A stretch of DNA of 64,000 bases from the NCBI RefSeq assembly GCF_030812415.1, contig NZ_JAUSST010000004.1:310001-374000 (forward strand), read 5' to 3'. The notes beneath the pieces are model-generated. The model ran no database searches. It saw nothing but the letters and a program-made list of their open reading frames with translations, and was not told where the DNA came from. The DNA comes from Paenibacillus harenae. Its GTDB lineage: Bacteria > Bacillota > Bacilli > Paenibacillales > Paenibacillaceae. The translations under genes and the position numbers were made by a program. This document shows positions 24,698 through 33,199 of the stretch, one piece after another. Within the stretch, counting starts at the first letter, position 1. The number at the start of each line of letters is the position of its first letter.

Positions 24698-24724
24698 TAT
24701 CATATGAGGACATCTAGCCTTTGT
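24698..24724 (-). promoter_or_regulatory. Sigma-K-like promoter for the YheC/YheD operon
   Basis: On the minus strand AC (24724-24723), a 16-nt spacer, then CATATGATA (24706-24698), which fits the sigma-K consensus AC-N16-CATANNNTA. The start codon of copy 1 is about 70 nt downstream. Late mother-cell expression would suit coat-associated proteins. This is a consensus match by eye. Confidence 0.4.
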
Positions 24725-24757
24725 GAATCGAAAAAAAACGAACGGGGAGACGATCCG

Positions 24758-25093
24758 ATGAATGTATACGACAAAGCTTATGATTTAGCGAAGGCGCTCA
24801 AGGATAGTACGGAAGCGCAGCAATTGAAGGAAGCAAGGCAAGCAATGGATGCTGATCCGGATGCATCGAGGATAATGGACGGCTTCCGTGCCCGCCAGAT
24901 GGAGCTGCAGCAGAAGATGATGGGCGGCGAAGAGCCGACCGAAGCGGAGATGGCGGCGATAACGAAGCAGTACGAGGACATTGCGGTCAATCCGCTGATT
25001 GCTCGCGTTCTTGAGGCAGAACGGCAGCTTGCGGTCGTGTTCGAGGATATCAACCGATTGCTGAACGATGTCCTGAAGTCGGTCGCGGGCTAG
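24758..25093 (+). CDS. yheA: YlbF/YmcA-family protein (YheA-like)
   Basis: A 111-residue helical protein of the YlbF/YmcA/YheA family (VYDKAYDLAKALKDSTE, RIMDGFRARQMELQQKMM, NPLIARVLEAERQLAVVFEDIN). Family members YlbF and YmcA form a complex that steers RNase Y processing, sporulation and competence in Bacillus; YheA itself is uncharacterised. ATG 24758 follows GGGGAGA at good distance; the open frame extends far upstream through antisense YheC/YheD sequence, which is not coding. Proximity to yheC/yheD homologues matches Bacillus gene order and supports the yheA name. Confidence 0.85.
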   Translation: MNVYDKAYDLAKALKDSTEAQQLKEARQAMDADPDASRIMDGFRARQMELQQKMMGGEEPTEAEMAAITKQYEDIAVNPLIARVLEAERQLAVVFEDINRLLNDVLKSVAG

Positions 25094-25177
25094 AGTCATA
25101 TCCGGCTGGGCTCGTTCATAATCTAATAATGCGGACAAGATGACAAGCCGCATATGAGGATGAAGGAGTTGAAGGCT

Positions 25178-25462
25178 ATGTTTTCGGGGAGAGCCCGTCA
25201 TTTGCTTTATTTGCTGCTTGCGCTTGCGATGCTCGTCTATGCGCTTCCGCGCCTTGAGCTCGGCGACCCGCTTAGCGTACCCGCCGTCTTCGGATACATC
25301 TGGGTAGCGCTTGCGCTGCTGATCGTAACGGCGAACATGAATGAGCTGCTGCTGATGGACGAGGAGAAGCGCAAGGAGCTGGCGAGAATCAAGAAGGCGA
25401 AGTACGTGCTTATGGAGCGGAAGATGATGCAACGGAAATCGGTCGCGAAACAGTCGCGTTAA
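25178..25462 (+). CDS. Small membrane protein with basic tail
   Basis: A 94-residue protein with two membrane segments (HLLYLLLALAMLVYALP and VFGYIWVALALLIVTANM) and a highly charged, basic C-terminal helix (EEKRKELARIKKAKYVLMER). ATG 25178 is selected because AAGGAG is 9 nt upstream; two earlier ATGs in frame (25154, 25160) overlap that ribosome site. I do not recognise it. It follows the yheA-like gene by 84 bp and ends in its own terminator, so it may be co-transcribed. Confidence 0.72.
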   Translation: MFSGRARHLLYLLLALAMLVYALPRLELGDPLSVPAVFGYIWVALALLIVTANMNELLLMDEEKRKELARIKKAKYVLMERKMMQRKSVAKQSR

Positions 25463-25532
25463 CGGATAAGACAGCTTACGTTTGCGTTTGCATTTGTATA
25501 CATGACTGCGAAGCGTTCGCCCCGCTGGCGAA

Positions 25533-25576
25533 GAAGAAGATCTGACGGCTTATATCCGCTGCAGGTCTTCTTTTCG
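25533..25576 (+). terminator. Terminator after the small membrane protein
   Basis: AAGAAGATCT pairs with AGGTCTTCTT (one mismatch) and is followed by TT and C. It sits 70 bp after the stop, and convergent to the XRE gene. Confidence 0.5.
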
Positions 25577-25615
25577 TTGCCGGATGAAATGAAATAGGGT
25601 TATGGCTTCCAACTA

Positions 25616-25963
25616 TCATTTCGTATCTTTGAATTGAACGAGCTGCTTCACGAATTTATAGACTGCCTCCTGCTCGCGGGCGGTCAGGCCGTTCAATTGA
25701 TGGGCGATCTTGTCCGCATACCCGCCGTTGTCGTCCGCCGAGAGAGGCATGGAATCGACATTGACGATATGTTCGAGCGGCGTCTGGAGCGCGGCCGATA
25801 TCTTGGCAAGCACGTCGATGGTCGGGTTTTTCTCGCCGCGCTCCACTTGCCCCATATAGGAAGCGTTGATTTCGGCGCGAAGCGCAAGCTGCTCCTGGCT
25901 CAGTCCTCTTCTTTTGCGATGAGATCGAATATTTTCTCCTATAAGCTTCGAAATTCCACTCAT
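25616..25963 (-). CDS. XRE-family transcriptional regulator (SinR-like)
   Basis: A 115-residue regulator. The N-terminal 65 residues are a lambda-repressor-like helix-turn-helix (IGENIRSHRKRRGLSQEQLA, INASYMGQVERGEKNPTIDV). The C-terminal 40 residues (LNGLTAREQEAVYKFVKQLV) look like a short dimerisation helix pair. This form is common in Paenibacillus and resembles SinR in size and layout, though no sinI is adjacent. ATG 25963 is favoured over an in-frame GTG at 25972, with GGGGTGA just upstream. Targets are unknown. GTTCTTT at 25988-25994 matches the SinR half-site GTTCTYT, which might mean autoregulation, but a heptamer match is weak evidence. Confidence 0.85.
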   Translation of the reverse strand: MSGISKLIGENIRSHRKRRGLSQEQLALRAEINASYMGQVERGEKNPTIDVLAKISAALQTPLEHIVNVDSMPLSADDNGGYADKIAHQLNGLTAREQEAVYKFVKQLVQFKDTK

Positions 25964-26048
25964 ATACGTCACCCCAGCCTAACGATAGTTCTTTCATGGA
26001 AGCACAACAACATACTATAGAATGGACTTTAAAAAGCGACTATAGTCA

Positions 26049-26078
26049 TTGACGAAACGGTGGACACTTTATTATAAT
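26049..26078 (+). promoter_or_regulatory. Strong sigma-A promoter
   Basis: TTGACG (26049-26054), 18-nt spacer, TATAAT (26073-26078). It is the best consensus promoter in the window and leads to the gene at 26190 with about a 105-nt leader. Confidence 0.75.
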
Positions 26079-26189
26079 TGTGTAAAAAAGTATCATTCTA
26101 TTATTATGATTGCCTCTTAAGGGGTAATTTACCATTTGAGTTAAAAGTGGTAGGATTACAATACAGGGCTGTTAGGCGGAGGGAGGCTT

Positions 26190-26666
26190 ATGATGGTTGA
26201 CGAATTCGAGTTTTTTAGAAAGGTACGAGCCTATTATTGTAAAGTTCCCTTCCTTGTCCGCTTTAAATATAAAATGTCGCACAAGGTCGAGAAGGCGGCG
26301 ACGGCGTCGGGCTCCTTCAGTTGCCGCGTCAATCCCCATACGCAAATTGTCGAATACGTCATAAAGTTGAATTCCGATATCATTGCAAGACCGCACAGCG
26401 AGCAAAGCTCGTTTTTGTTCTCAAGCGTTTACGAGGAAATCCCGCCGCAGGCGATTCGAATAGATAATCACCTCATTCATTCGGCCCGTTACCCGATACC
26501 GATTGAATATGATTGGCAGAAATTCGTGATGAACGGCGCCGAGGAAGCAGTCAGCGTCCAATCGATGCAGCAGCTTTTCAAGAAATGGAAGCTGCTTGGC
26601 GCGGATGGTCAACAGGTGAACGCGGATATCAAGGTCGAGCGCGTCGAGATCGAGTGGTATCATTAA
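26190..26666 (+). CDS. Hypothetical protein, unrecognised
   Basis: A 158-residue soluble protein with mixed alpha/beta character and no signal or membrane segment. It begins MMVDEFEFFRKVRAYYCKV, has basic patches (RFKYKMSHKVEKA), and ends VERVEIEWYH. I cannot place it in a family. It is very likely real: a near-consensus sigma-A promoter precedes it and GGAGGGAGG lies just before the ATG pair (26190, 26193). Expression in vegetative cells is suggested by the promoter. It sits between the divergent SinR-like gene and ytoI. Confidence 0.78.
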   Translation: MMVDEFEFFRKVRAYYCKVPFLVRFKYKMSHKVEKAATASGSFSCRVNPHTQIVEYVIKLNSDIIARPHSEQSSFLFSSVYEEIPPQAIRIDNHLIHSARYPIPIEYDWQKFVMNGAEEAVSVQSMQQLFKKWKLLGADGQQVNADIKVERVEIEWYH

Positions 26667-26749
26667 GCCGCCTTCGCCAGACATGACTTTTCATAGTCGC
26701 ATCTCTTATAATGGAGGAAGACGAAGAAAGGTTGGACGGGGGAGTAACG

Positions 26750-28102
26750 ATGGCTTCAAGCGGATCGAACCATGAGAATAGCACGAAGCACGAGCAGGTG
26801 CTGCAATACATTCAGAACTTGAAGATCGGGACGAAATTGTCGGTTCGACCGATTGCGAAGGCGCTCGGCGTGAGCGAAGGCACGGCATATAAGGCGTTCA
26901 AGGAAGCGGAGGCTTCAGGCATTGTCAGCACGAAGGAACGGATAGGAACGGTTCGGATCGACCGAAAGCGCCGGGAGGCGCTTGATCAGCTGACATTCGG
27001 AGAAGTGGCGGAGATCGTCGAGGGGCGACTGTACGGCGGAGCGGCAGGCCTTGAGAAGACGCTTCATAAGTTCGTTATCGGCGCGATGGAGCTGGATGCG
27101 ATGCTTCGTTATATCGACGAAGGCAGCTTGCTTATCGTCGGCAACCGCGTAGGCGCTCACAGGTGCGCGCTGGAGGAAGGGGCGGGCGTGCTTATTACGG
27201 GCGGCTTCGAGCCAAGCGAGGAAGTGATCGCCCTCGCGAATGAACGCGCGTTGCCGATTATTTCGTCGCGACACGATACGTTCACTGTCGCTTCCATGAT
27301 TAATCGGGCGATGTATGACCGGCTTATCAAGCGCAAAATTATGCTGATCGAGGATATCGTTACGTTCAGCCGCCCAGCCGACGTGCTGAAGGTAGGCGCT
27401 ACCGTATTCGATTATCATCGGCTGTCGCGCGAGTGCGGCTACTCCCGGTTTCCGGTTGTGGACGAGCGCGGCAAGGTTGTCGGCATGATGACGGCCAAGG
27501 ATGCGGTCGGCGCTCCGGAAGAAGGCGAAGTCGAACGGTTGATGACGAAACATCCGATAACGGCCGCGCCGAACATCACGGTTCCGTCCGCCGCGCATAC
27601 GATGGCTGCCGAAGGCATTGATCTGCTGCCGATCGTTGATCGGCATCGCAAGCTGCTTGGCGTCGTTACGAGACAAGAGGTGCTCGATGCCATGCGATTC
27701 GCCGGCAAGCAGCCCGAGTCCGGCGAGACGTTCGAGGACTTGATGTGGACGGGCTTCATGGCCTCGGCCATGCAAGGACAGCATGAGCTCGGCATTGCTT
27801 ATAAAGGCGCGATCACGCCTCAGATGTCGGGTGCGCTTGGCATGGTTTCGGAAGGGGTGCTGGCGACGCTAATGACGCAAGCGGCCAGGAAGATGATTAG
27901 GGAGACGATCAAGCGGGATTACTCGCTGGAGAGCATGACGACCTATTATGTAAGACCCGTGCAGATCGATAGCGAAATTACGATTATTCCGAGGGCGCTC
28001 GAGATGAGCCGCAAGTTTACGAAGCTGGAGATCGAGGTGAACGACAATCAAGGGCTGGCCGCCAAAGCAATGATGACGGCGCAGATGATTGATCCGTATT
28101 AA
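26750..28102 (+). CDS. ytoI: YtoI-like protein: winged helix, DRTGG, CBS pair and hotdog domains
   Basis: A 450-residue multidomain protein. In order: N-terminal HTH (LSVRPIAKALGVSEGTAYKAF), a DRTGG domain (about 85-185; ALEEGAGVLITGGFEPSEEV), two CBS domains (about 190-315; GYSRFPVVDERGKVVGMMTA and GIDLLPIVDRHRKLLGVV), and a thioesterase-like hotdog domain (about 330-450). CBS and DRTGG domains usually bind adenine nucleotides, perhaps c-di-AMP, so a nucleotide-responsive regulator is plausible. This is the architecture of Bacillus YtoI, also next to ytpI. ATG 26750 has GGGGGAG upstream. Its function has not been established. Confidence 0.9.
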   Translation: MASSGSNHENSTKHEQVLQYIQNLKIGTKLSVRPIAKALGVSEGTAYKAFKEAEASGIVSTKERIGTVRIDRKRREALDQLTFGEVAEIVEGRLYGGAAGLEKTLHKFVIGAMELDAMLRYIDEGSLLIVGNRVGAHRCALEEGAGVLITGGFEPSEEVIALANERALPIISSRHDTFTVASMINRAMYDRLIKRKIMLIEDIVTFSRPADVLKVGATVFDYHRLSRECGYSRFPVVDERGKVVGMMTAKDAVGAPEEGEVERLMTKHPITAAPNITVPSAAHTMAAEGIDLLPIVDRHRKLLGVVTRQEVLDAMRFAGKQPESGETFEDLMWTGFMASAMQGQHELGIAYKGAITPQMSGALGMVSEGVLATLMTQAARKMIRETIKRDYSLESMTTYYVRPVQIDSEITIIPRALEMSRKFTKLEIEVNDNQGLAAKAMMTAQMIDPY

Positions 28103-28111
28103 CGCTGCTCA

Positions 28112-28408
28112 TTAGCCCTTCATGGTTCGATATACGCTCAGGTTGCGCAAGCCTGCGAATAGATTGAATACGCCGAGCACGAGGAATAATGAGCCGATTA
28201 CGATGCGCGCGGTCGATTCGTTCGACAGGAATAATTGAACAAGCGCGATGAACATCAACATGAAGCCCATGCTAATATTCATCTTGGCGGCATTAACGCC
28301 GCGAAGCTTGGCGTCCGTACCCCGCCGCGACTTGAAGCTGAATACGACGGACAGCACAAGCGTAATGATAATGCAAGGCAATAACAGCCATTGCAGCAAT
28401 TGATCCAT
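28112..28408 (-). CDS. ytpI: YtpI-family membrane protein
   Basis: A 98-residue protein with three membrane segments (LLPCIIITLVLSVVFSF, NISMGFMLMFIALVQLFL, RIVIGSLFLVLGVFNLFAG). It matches the YtpI family of Bacillales in length, topology and neighbourhood (next to ytoI). The function is unknown. ATG 28408 is preferred because GAAGGAG lies about 11 nt upstream; the in-frame TTG at 28432 overlaps no ribosome site. It converges on ytoI with only 9 bp between stops, so the two transcripts may overlap. Confidence 0.85.
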   Translation of the reverse strand: MDQLLQWLLLPCIIITLVLSVVFSFKSRRGTDAKLRGVNAAKMNISMGFMLMFIALVQLFLSNESTARIVIGSLFLVLGVFNLFAGLRNLSVYRTMKG

Positions 28409-28480
28409 TTTGCGAGCAACTCCTTCAATCAAGTTCGTTATAAGCTATCTACGATTGTACCACGAATGGCCGATCAATGC

Positions 28481-28996
28481 CTATGACGGGGATTTAACCG
28501 AGTAGCGCACTTTGACCCACAGATGCAGGACGTTATCGGCGACAAGCATCGTCTTGACCTCGACCGCATAATCCTTCCCATACACATCGTTATAGACAAT
28601 TCGCCCAAGCAATATGCGCGCGAATTGGGCGTCCGAGTCGATCTCATAAATGCTTTTGCCGATATAGGGGGTCAAATCCTCCTTGATGCGCTTAATGAGC
28701 TCGGCCTCGGCTACTTTGTCGAGATTCGGCTTTGATGAATTTTGCCCTGCCTCGGTCTCGATTCTCGGAATAATGCCTTTGATGACGGTATGCTGGTTTT
28801 TGAATTCTTTCAAGTGCTTAATATCTTGCTCGTATTGCTCCAATTGCACCTCTAGCTCGCTCTTCAGACTGACAATCCTCTCGAATTGCGCGATATAGAT
28901 CGAATTGTACACGATAGCCCCGATCAGCATGCCCAGCATCAGCACTCCCGCCAATTGAAGTCCTCTAACGAATCGATAGAATGGAGGCAATCTCAT
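28481..28996 (-). CDS. ytrI: Sporulation membrane protein YtrI
   Basis: A 171-residue protein with one N-terminal membrane anchor (LQLAGVLMLGMLIGAIVYNS), a coiled-coil stretch (SLKSELEVQLEQYEQDIKHL) and a C-terminal soluble domain. Size, anchor and linkage to ytrH and dnaE identify YtrI, which in Bacillus is made in the mother cell under sigma-E and needed for efficient sporulation. It abuts ytrH (start one base after the ytrH stop), so the two form an operon transcribed away from dnaE. Confidence 0.88.
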   Translation of the reverse strand: MRLPPFYRFVRGLQLAGVLMLGMLIGAIVYNSIYIAQFERIVSLKSELEVQLEQYEQDIKHLKEFKNQHTVIKGIIPRIETEAGQNSSKPNLDKVAEAELIKRIKEDLTPYIGKSIYEIDSDAQFARILLGRIVYNDVYGKDYAVEVKTMLVADNVLHLWVKVRYSVKSPS

Positions 28997-29329
28997 CTAT
29001 GCCGGCCCCCTGCATATTAAACGCACGAGCTCCGTAGCCAGATGAGCTCCGAGAAAAGCGATAATAATGAAGCAGATTTGTTGGGCGGCAGGGGATAATT
29101 GGCCTTGCGCGATGTTGCTCTCGATGACGCGAACCGGATCGATAGAGCCGCCGATCGCGGCGACGATCGCCCATATTTTCAGCCGCGCCGCCGTATCCAG
29201 CATCGTTACGGCGGGAGGCAGCAGCATGAACACCGAACCGAGCCCCGCCAGCATCGAGCCTCCGATTACAACGCCGAACGCAATAAAGAAGTCTAACCCC
29301 GCTTTGGACAAAAAATAACTCATGCGCAC
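28997..29329 (-). CDS. ytrH: Sporulation membrane protein YtrH
   Basis: A 110-residue protein with about three membrane segments (LDFFIAFGVVIGGSMLAGLG, KIWAIVAAIGGSID, QICFIIIAFLGAHLA). The pattern and the position between ytrI and a divergent dnaE match Bacillus YtrH, a sigma-E-dependent sporulation protein. GTG 29329 lies 5 nt after GGAAGG, while ATG 29323 is 11 nt from it; either could be used. The 132-bp gap to dnaE must hold promoters in both directions. Confidence 0.86.
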   Translation of the reverse strand: MRMSYFLSKAGLDFFIAFGVVIGGSMLAGLGSVFMLLPPAVTMLDTAARLKIWAIVAAIGGSIDPVRVIESNIAQGQLSPAAQQICFIIIAFLGAHLATELVRLICRGPA

Positions 29330-29461
29330 CTACACCTTCCTCTTCATTCATCCTTCACAAGCGGCCTGTCCGGCCCTTGCTACCATTCTATGGGCGTCTG
29401 TATGTCTATTATGATAAAATAGAGCTATTGATTTCGATTTGGACGAGAGGGGGCGTGCGCG

Positions 29462-32400
29462 ATGAACGAGGTGTGTTCCGCATCTTACGTGCACTTGCAC
29501 GTGCACAGCGAATATAGTTTGCTGGACGGGGCCGCGCGCATTCGCGATTTGGTCGCGCGAGCTGCAGAGCTCGGCATGAAGGCACTTGCGTTAACGGATC
29601 ACGGCGTCATGTACGGTGCGATTCCGTTCTATCGCGCATGCCGCGCGCAAGGCATTAAGCCGATTATCGGCTGCGAGCTCTATTTTACGGCGGGACATCG
29701 GCAGGACAAGGGGACGCGCAAGGAAAATCCAAACTACCATTTGATTGTGCTGGCGAAGAACGAGACCGGCTACCGCAATCTCATGAAGCTTAGCTCGATT
29801 GCCCATTTGGAAGGCTTCCATTACAAGCCTAGAGTCGATTTGGAGTCGTTGCGCACCCATGCGGAAGGACTCGTATGCTTAAGCTCATGCTTGCATGGCG
29901 AAATATCGCAGCATCTGCTGCACGATCGGCCGGAGGAAGCGAAGGCGGCGGCGCTCCGTTATCGCGATATTTTCGGCGAGGATTTCTATCTGGAGCTTCA
30001 AGACCACGGCATGCTCGAACAGAAGAAGGTAGCGGCCGCAATGATTGCCTTGTCGAAGGAGACGGGCATTAAGCTCGTGGCGACGAATGACGTCCATTAT
30101 TTGCGTCCGGAGGATGCCGAAGTGCAGGACGTCTTGCTGTGCATTGGCACGGGCAAGACCGTAGAGGATACGGACCGCATGCGGATGCTGACGAATCAGC
30201 TTTATATGAAGAGCGCCGAGGAAATGGAGACGATGTATCGCCATGCGCCGCAAGCCATCGCCCACACGCTCGAGATTGCCGACAAATGCTCGCTTGAGCT
30301 GACGCTTGGCCGTGCGCCGCTGCCGGTATTCCGGCCGGTGCCGGCAGGGATGAGCTCGTCCGCCTACTTGGCCGCGCTGTGCAGCGACGGATTGCAGGCG
30401 CGTTATGCAGGCTTGCCTGAATGGGCGAACGATGCGGAATACCGCACGAACGTGGAGCGCCGTCTCGCCTATGAGCTGTCCGTCATCGAGAATATGGGCT
30501 TCAGCGATTACTTCTTGATCGTATGGGACTTCATTCGGTTCTCGCATGAGCGCGGCATTCGAACCGGACCCGGCCGGGGATCATCGGCGGGCAGTCTGGT
30601 CGCTTACACGCTTCGTATTACCGATGTCGATCCGATCAAATATAAGCTGTTGTTCGAACGGTTTCTTAATCCCGAGCGGATTACGATGCCGGATATCGAC
30701 ATCGATTTCAACGATGAGCGGCGCGACGAGGTTATTGCCTACGTAGCCGCCAAGTACGGCGAGGAGCATGTCGCGCAGATCATTACGTTCGGCACGATGG
30801 CGGCGAAGGCCGCGGTGCGCGACGTTGGCAGGGCGATGAACGTTCCGTTGCATGAGGTGGACCGGGCTGCCAAGCTTATTCCGAACCAGCTCGGCATCAC
30901 GCTGGAGGAGGCGCTTCGGACGAGCACGGAGCTGCAAGAAGCGTGCGCAAGGCAACCGAAGACGGATGCGCTGCTGAAGATGGCGATGAAGGTCGAAGGC
31001 ATGCCCCGGCATGCTTCAACGCATGCCGCGGGCGTAGTCATATCGCGTGAGCCTCTGACCCATTATGCGCCCCTGCAGGAAGGCAGCGAGCAAATTCCGC
31101 TCACGCAATATTCGATGGAGCATCTGGAAGCGATCGGCTTGCTCAAGATGGATTTTCTAGGACTTCGCACGCTGTCGATTTTGGAGAGGACCTTAGTCTG
31201 GATCAAGGAGCAGCATGGCAAGGAGATCGACTTCCGGAATGTGAGCGATAGCGATGAGCTTACGTATGCGATGCTCGGAAAAGGCGATACGACGGGCATC
31301 TTCCAGCTTGAGTCGACGGGCATGAGGCGCGTGCTGCGCGAGTTGAAGCCGTCCGAATTCGAAGATATCGTATCGGTGCTGGCGCTTTATCGCCCGGGGC
31401 CGATGGAATTCATCCCGAAATATATTCAAGGCAAGCACGGACTCGCGCGGGTTGAATATCCGCATCCGTCTCTTGAACCGATATTGGCCGATACGTATGG
31501 CATTATCGTCTACCAGGAGCAGATTATGCAGATCGCTTCGCTCATGGCGGGTTTCTCGCTTGGCGAAGCCGATCTGCTCCGCCGCGCGGTATCGAAGAAG
31601 AAGCGCGAGGTGCTGGACGAGGAGCGCGCCCACTTCGTTAAGGGAAGCTTGTCGCAAGGCTATTCGGAGTCGGAAGCGAACCTCGTATACGATATGATCG
31701 TTCGTTTCGCCGACTACGGCTTCCCGCGCGCGCATGCTGCTGCTTATGGCGTGCTGGCTTTCCAGACGGCATGGCTCAAGGCGCATTATCCGGTTCCGTT
31801 CATGGCTTCTATGCTCGCTTCGGTCACAGGAAATCAATGGAAAACGGCGGAGTACGTAGACGAATGCCGGCGCATGGGCATCGAGGTGATGCCGCCGGAC
31901 GTGAACGAAAGCGGCGTTTCCTTCACGCCGGTCGGCCAGTCTGTGCGCTTCGGCCTGGCTTCGATTAAGAACGTAGGCACGCAAGCGATTGAAGCGTTAT
32001 CGAAGGTTCGCGAGGAGCGGCCTTTCGACAGCTTGCTCGATTTATGCCGCCGCGTCGATCTGCGCGTCGTGAATAAGCGCGTGCTGGAGTCGCTTATCCA
32101 ATCGGGAGCATGCGACTCGCTGCCCGGACATCGGTCGCAGCAGTTAAGCGCGCTCGAGGAGACGGTGGAAGCCGCGCAGAAATGGCGCAAGGAGCGGGAA
32201 GAGCTCCAGATCGACATGTTCAGCTTCGGCTTCGACGAGGTGCAGAACTGGGATGTCGAGATGCCGGACGTCCCGCCTTATACAACAAGCCAGCAGCTCG
32301 ATCTTGAGCGTGATCTGCTAGGCCTGTATTTATCGGGCCACCCGCTCGACGCGGCGGAGGCGCAGCTGGCTCCGCTCGGGCTGGATCGCCTCGTCGATCT

Positions 32401-33199
32401 CGGCGAAGCGAAGGACGGCGCTGGCGCGATCATAAGCGTTATGATCGTATCCTTGAAGCCGTTCACGAATAAGAAAGGCAACGCGATGGGCTTTCTTGAG
32501 GTCGAGGATCGCATATTGCGCGTGGAGGCCGTCGTATTCCCTGCCGTGTGGAAGCGATGCGGGAGTAAGCTCGAGAAGGGCGGGCTCGTCATTCTGCATG
32601 CAACCGTACAGCAGCAGGATGACGACTTCAAGCTTATTGTCGAAGACGTCGTGCCTATTGGCCGTCCCGAGCTGAATTTGGCCTATGAGGTGCGTAAGCT
32701 TCAAGGGCAGGCGGCAAGACGAGCGGCACGGCCGTATGGATCCGGGCAGGCGAAACCGGCAGTCCAGGAGGTCACGCCTGGCAGCAGTGCTTCAGCTTAT
32801 ACGAAGCCCGACTCACGGGCGGATGTCGTTCGGCGAATTGCTCCAGCGATGGCAACCGATGGAGAGCGGCATTCGGCAGCGGTAGACCGGACCCCTATCG
32901 CGGCAGCGAAAGGAATGCCGAGGGCAAGCGTAGAGAGTGCTCCTCGCAAGCCCGCATCCCAAGAGCGCAAGAAGCAGCGCGTTTATATTAAATTAACCGA
33001 AGCCAACGATCAACCGGAGACGCTCGATAAGCTGAAAGTGATGCTGACCGCACATCACGGCTCGCTCGAAACGGTGCTCTTCTATGAACGCGACCAGAAG
33101 TCGCGCGCGCTCAGCGAAGCTTACAGCGTGAAACCTTCTCCGAAGCTTTTCAGCGAAATTGAAGGATTGCTCGGCGAAGGGGCAATCGTTGTAAGGTAG
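29462..33199 (+). CDS. dnaE: DNA polymerase III subunit alpha (DnaE)
   Basis: A 1245-residue replicative polymerase, used in low-GC Firmicutes to extend RNA primers on the lagging strand before PolC takes over. Domains in order: PHP domain (1-230; VHLHVHSEYSLLDG), polymerase core with GPGRGSSAGSLVAYTL and the catalytic aspartates PDIDIDF (about 409-415), tandem HhH (about 830-900), and an OB fold (about 985-1070). After residue 1080 comes an Ala/Pro/Arg-rich linker and a conserved-looking terminal block (RVYIKLTEANDQPETLDKLK to the end), making it longer than the roughly 1115 residues of Bacillus DnaE. It diverges from ytrHI as in Bacillus. Confidence 0.96.
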   Translation: MNEVCSASYVHLHVHSEYSLLDGAARIRDLVARAAELGMKALALTDHGVMYGAIPFYRACRAQGIKPIIGCELYFTAGHRQDKGTRKENPNYHLIVLAKNETGYRNLMKLSSIAHLEGFHYKPRVDLESLRTHAEGLVCLSSCLHGEISQHLLHDRPEEAKAAALRYRDIFGEDFYLELQDHGMLEQKKVAAAMIALSKETGIKLVATNDVHYLRPEDAEVQDVLLCIGTGKTVEDTDRMRMLTNQLYMKSAEEMETMYRHAPQAIAHTLEIADKCSLELTLGRAPLPVFRPVPAGMSSSAYLAALCSDGLQARYAGLPEWANDAEYRTNVERRLAYELSVIENMGFSDYFLIVWDFIRFSHERGIRTGPGRGSSAGSLVAYTLRITDVDPIKYKLLFERFLNPERITMPDIDIDFNDERRDEVIAYVAAKYGEEHVAQIITFGTMAAKAAVRDVGRAMNVPLHEVDRAAKLIPNQLGITLEEALRTSTELQEACARQPKTDALLKMAMKVEGMPRHASTHAAGVVISREPLTHYAPLQEGSEQIPLTQYSMEHLEAIGLLKMDFLGLRTLSILERTLVWIKEQHGKEIDFRNVSDSDELTYAMLGKGDTTGIFQLESTGMRRVLRELKPSEFEDIVSVLALYRPGPMEFIPKYIQGKHGLARVEYPHPSLEPILADTYGIIVYQEQIMQIASLMAGFSLGEADLLRRAVSKKKREVLDEERAHFVKGSLSQGYSESEANLVYDMIVRFADYGFPRAHAAAYGVLAFQTAWLKAHYPVPFMASMLASVTGNQWKTAEYVDECRRMGIEVMPPDVNESGVSFTPVGQSVRFGLASIKNVGTQAIEALSKVREERPFDSLLDLCRRVDLRVVNKRVLESLIQSGACDSLPGHRSQQLSALEETVEAAQKWRKEREELQIDMFSFGFDEVQNWDVEMPDVPPYTTSQQLDLERDLLGLYLSGHPLDAAEAQLAPLGLDRLVDLGEAKDGAGAIISVMIVSLKPFTNKKGNAMGFLEVEDRILRVEAVVFPAVWKRCGSKLEKGGLVILHATVQQQDDDFKLIVEDVVPIGRPELNLAYEVRKLQGQAARRAARPYGSGQAKPAVQEVTPGSSASAYTKPDSRADVVRRIAPAMATDGERHSAAVDRTPIAAAKGMPRASVESAPRKPASQERKKQRVYIKLTEANDQPETLDKLKVMLTAHHGSLETVLFYERDQKSRALSEAYSVKPSPKLFSEIEGLLGEGAIVVR

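Noticed and set aside
24047..24757. Long plus-strand open frame continuous with the yheA-like gene
   Set aside because: It is antisense to copy 1 of YheC/YheD and then runs through the divergent promoter region; the family domain and the ribosome site begin at 24758.
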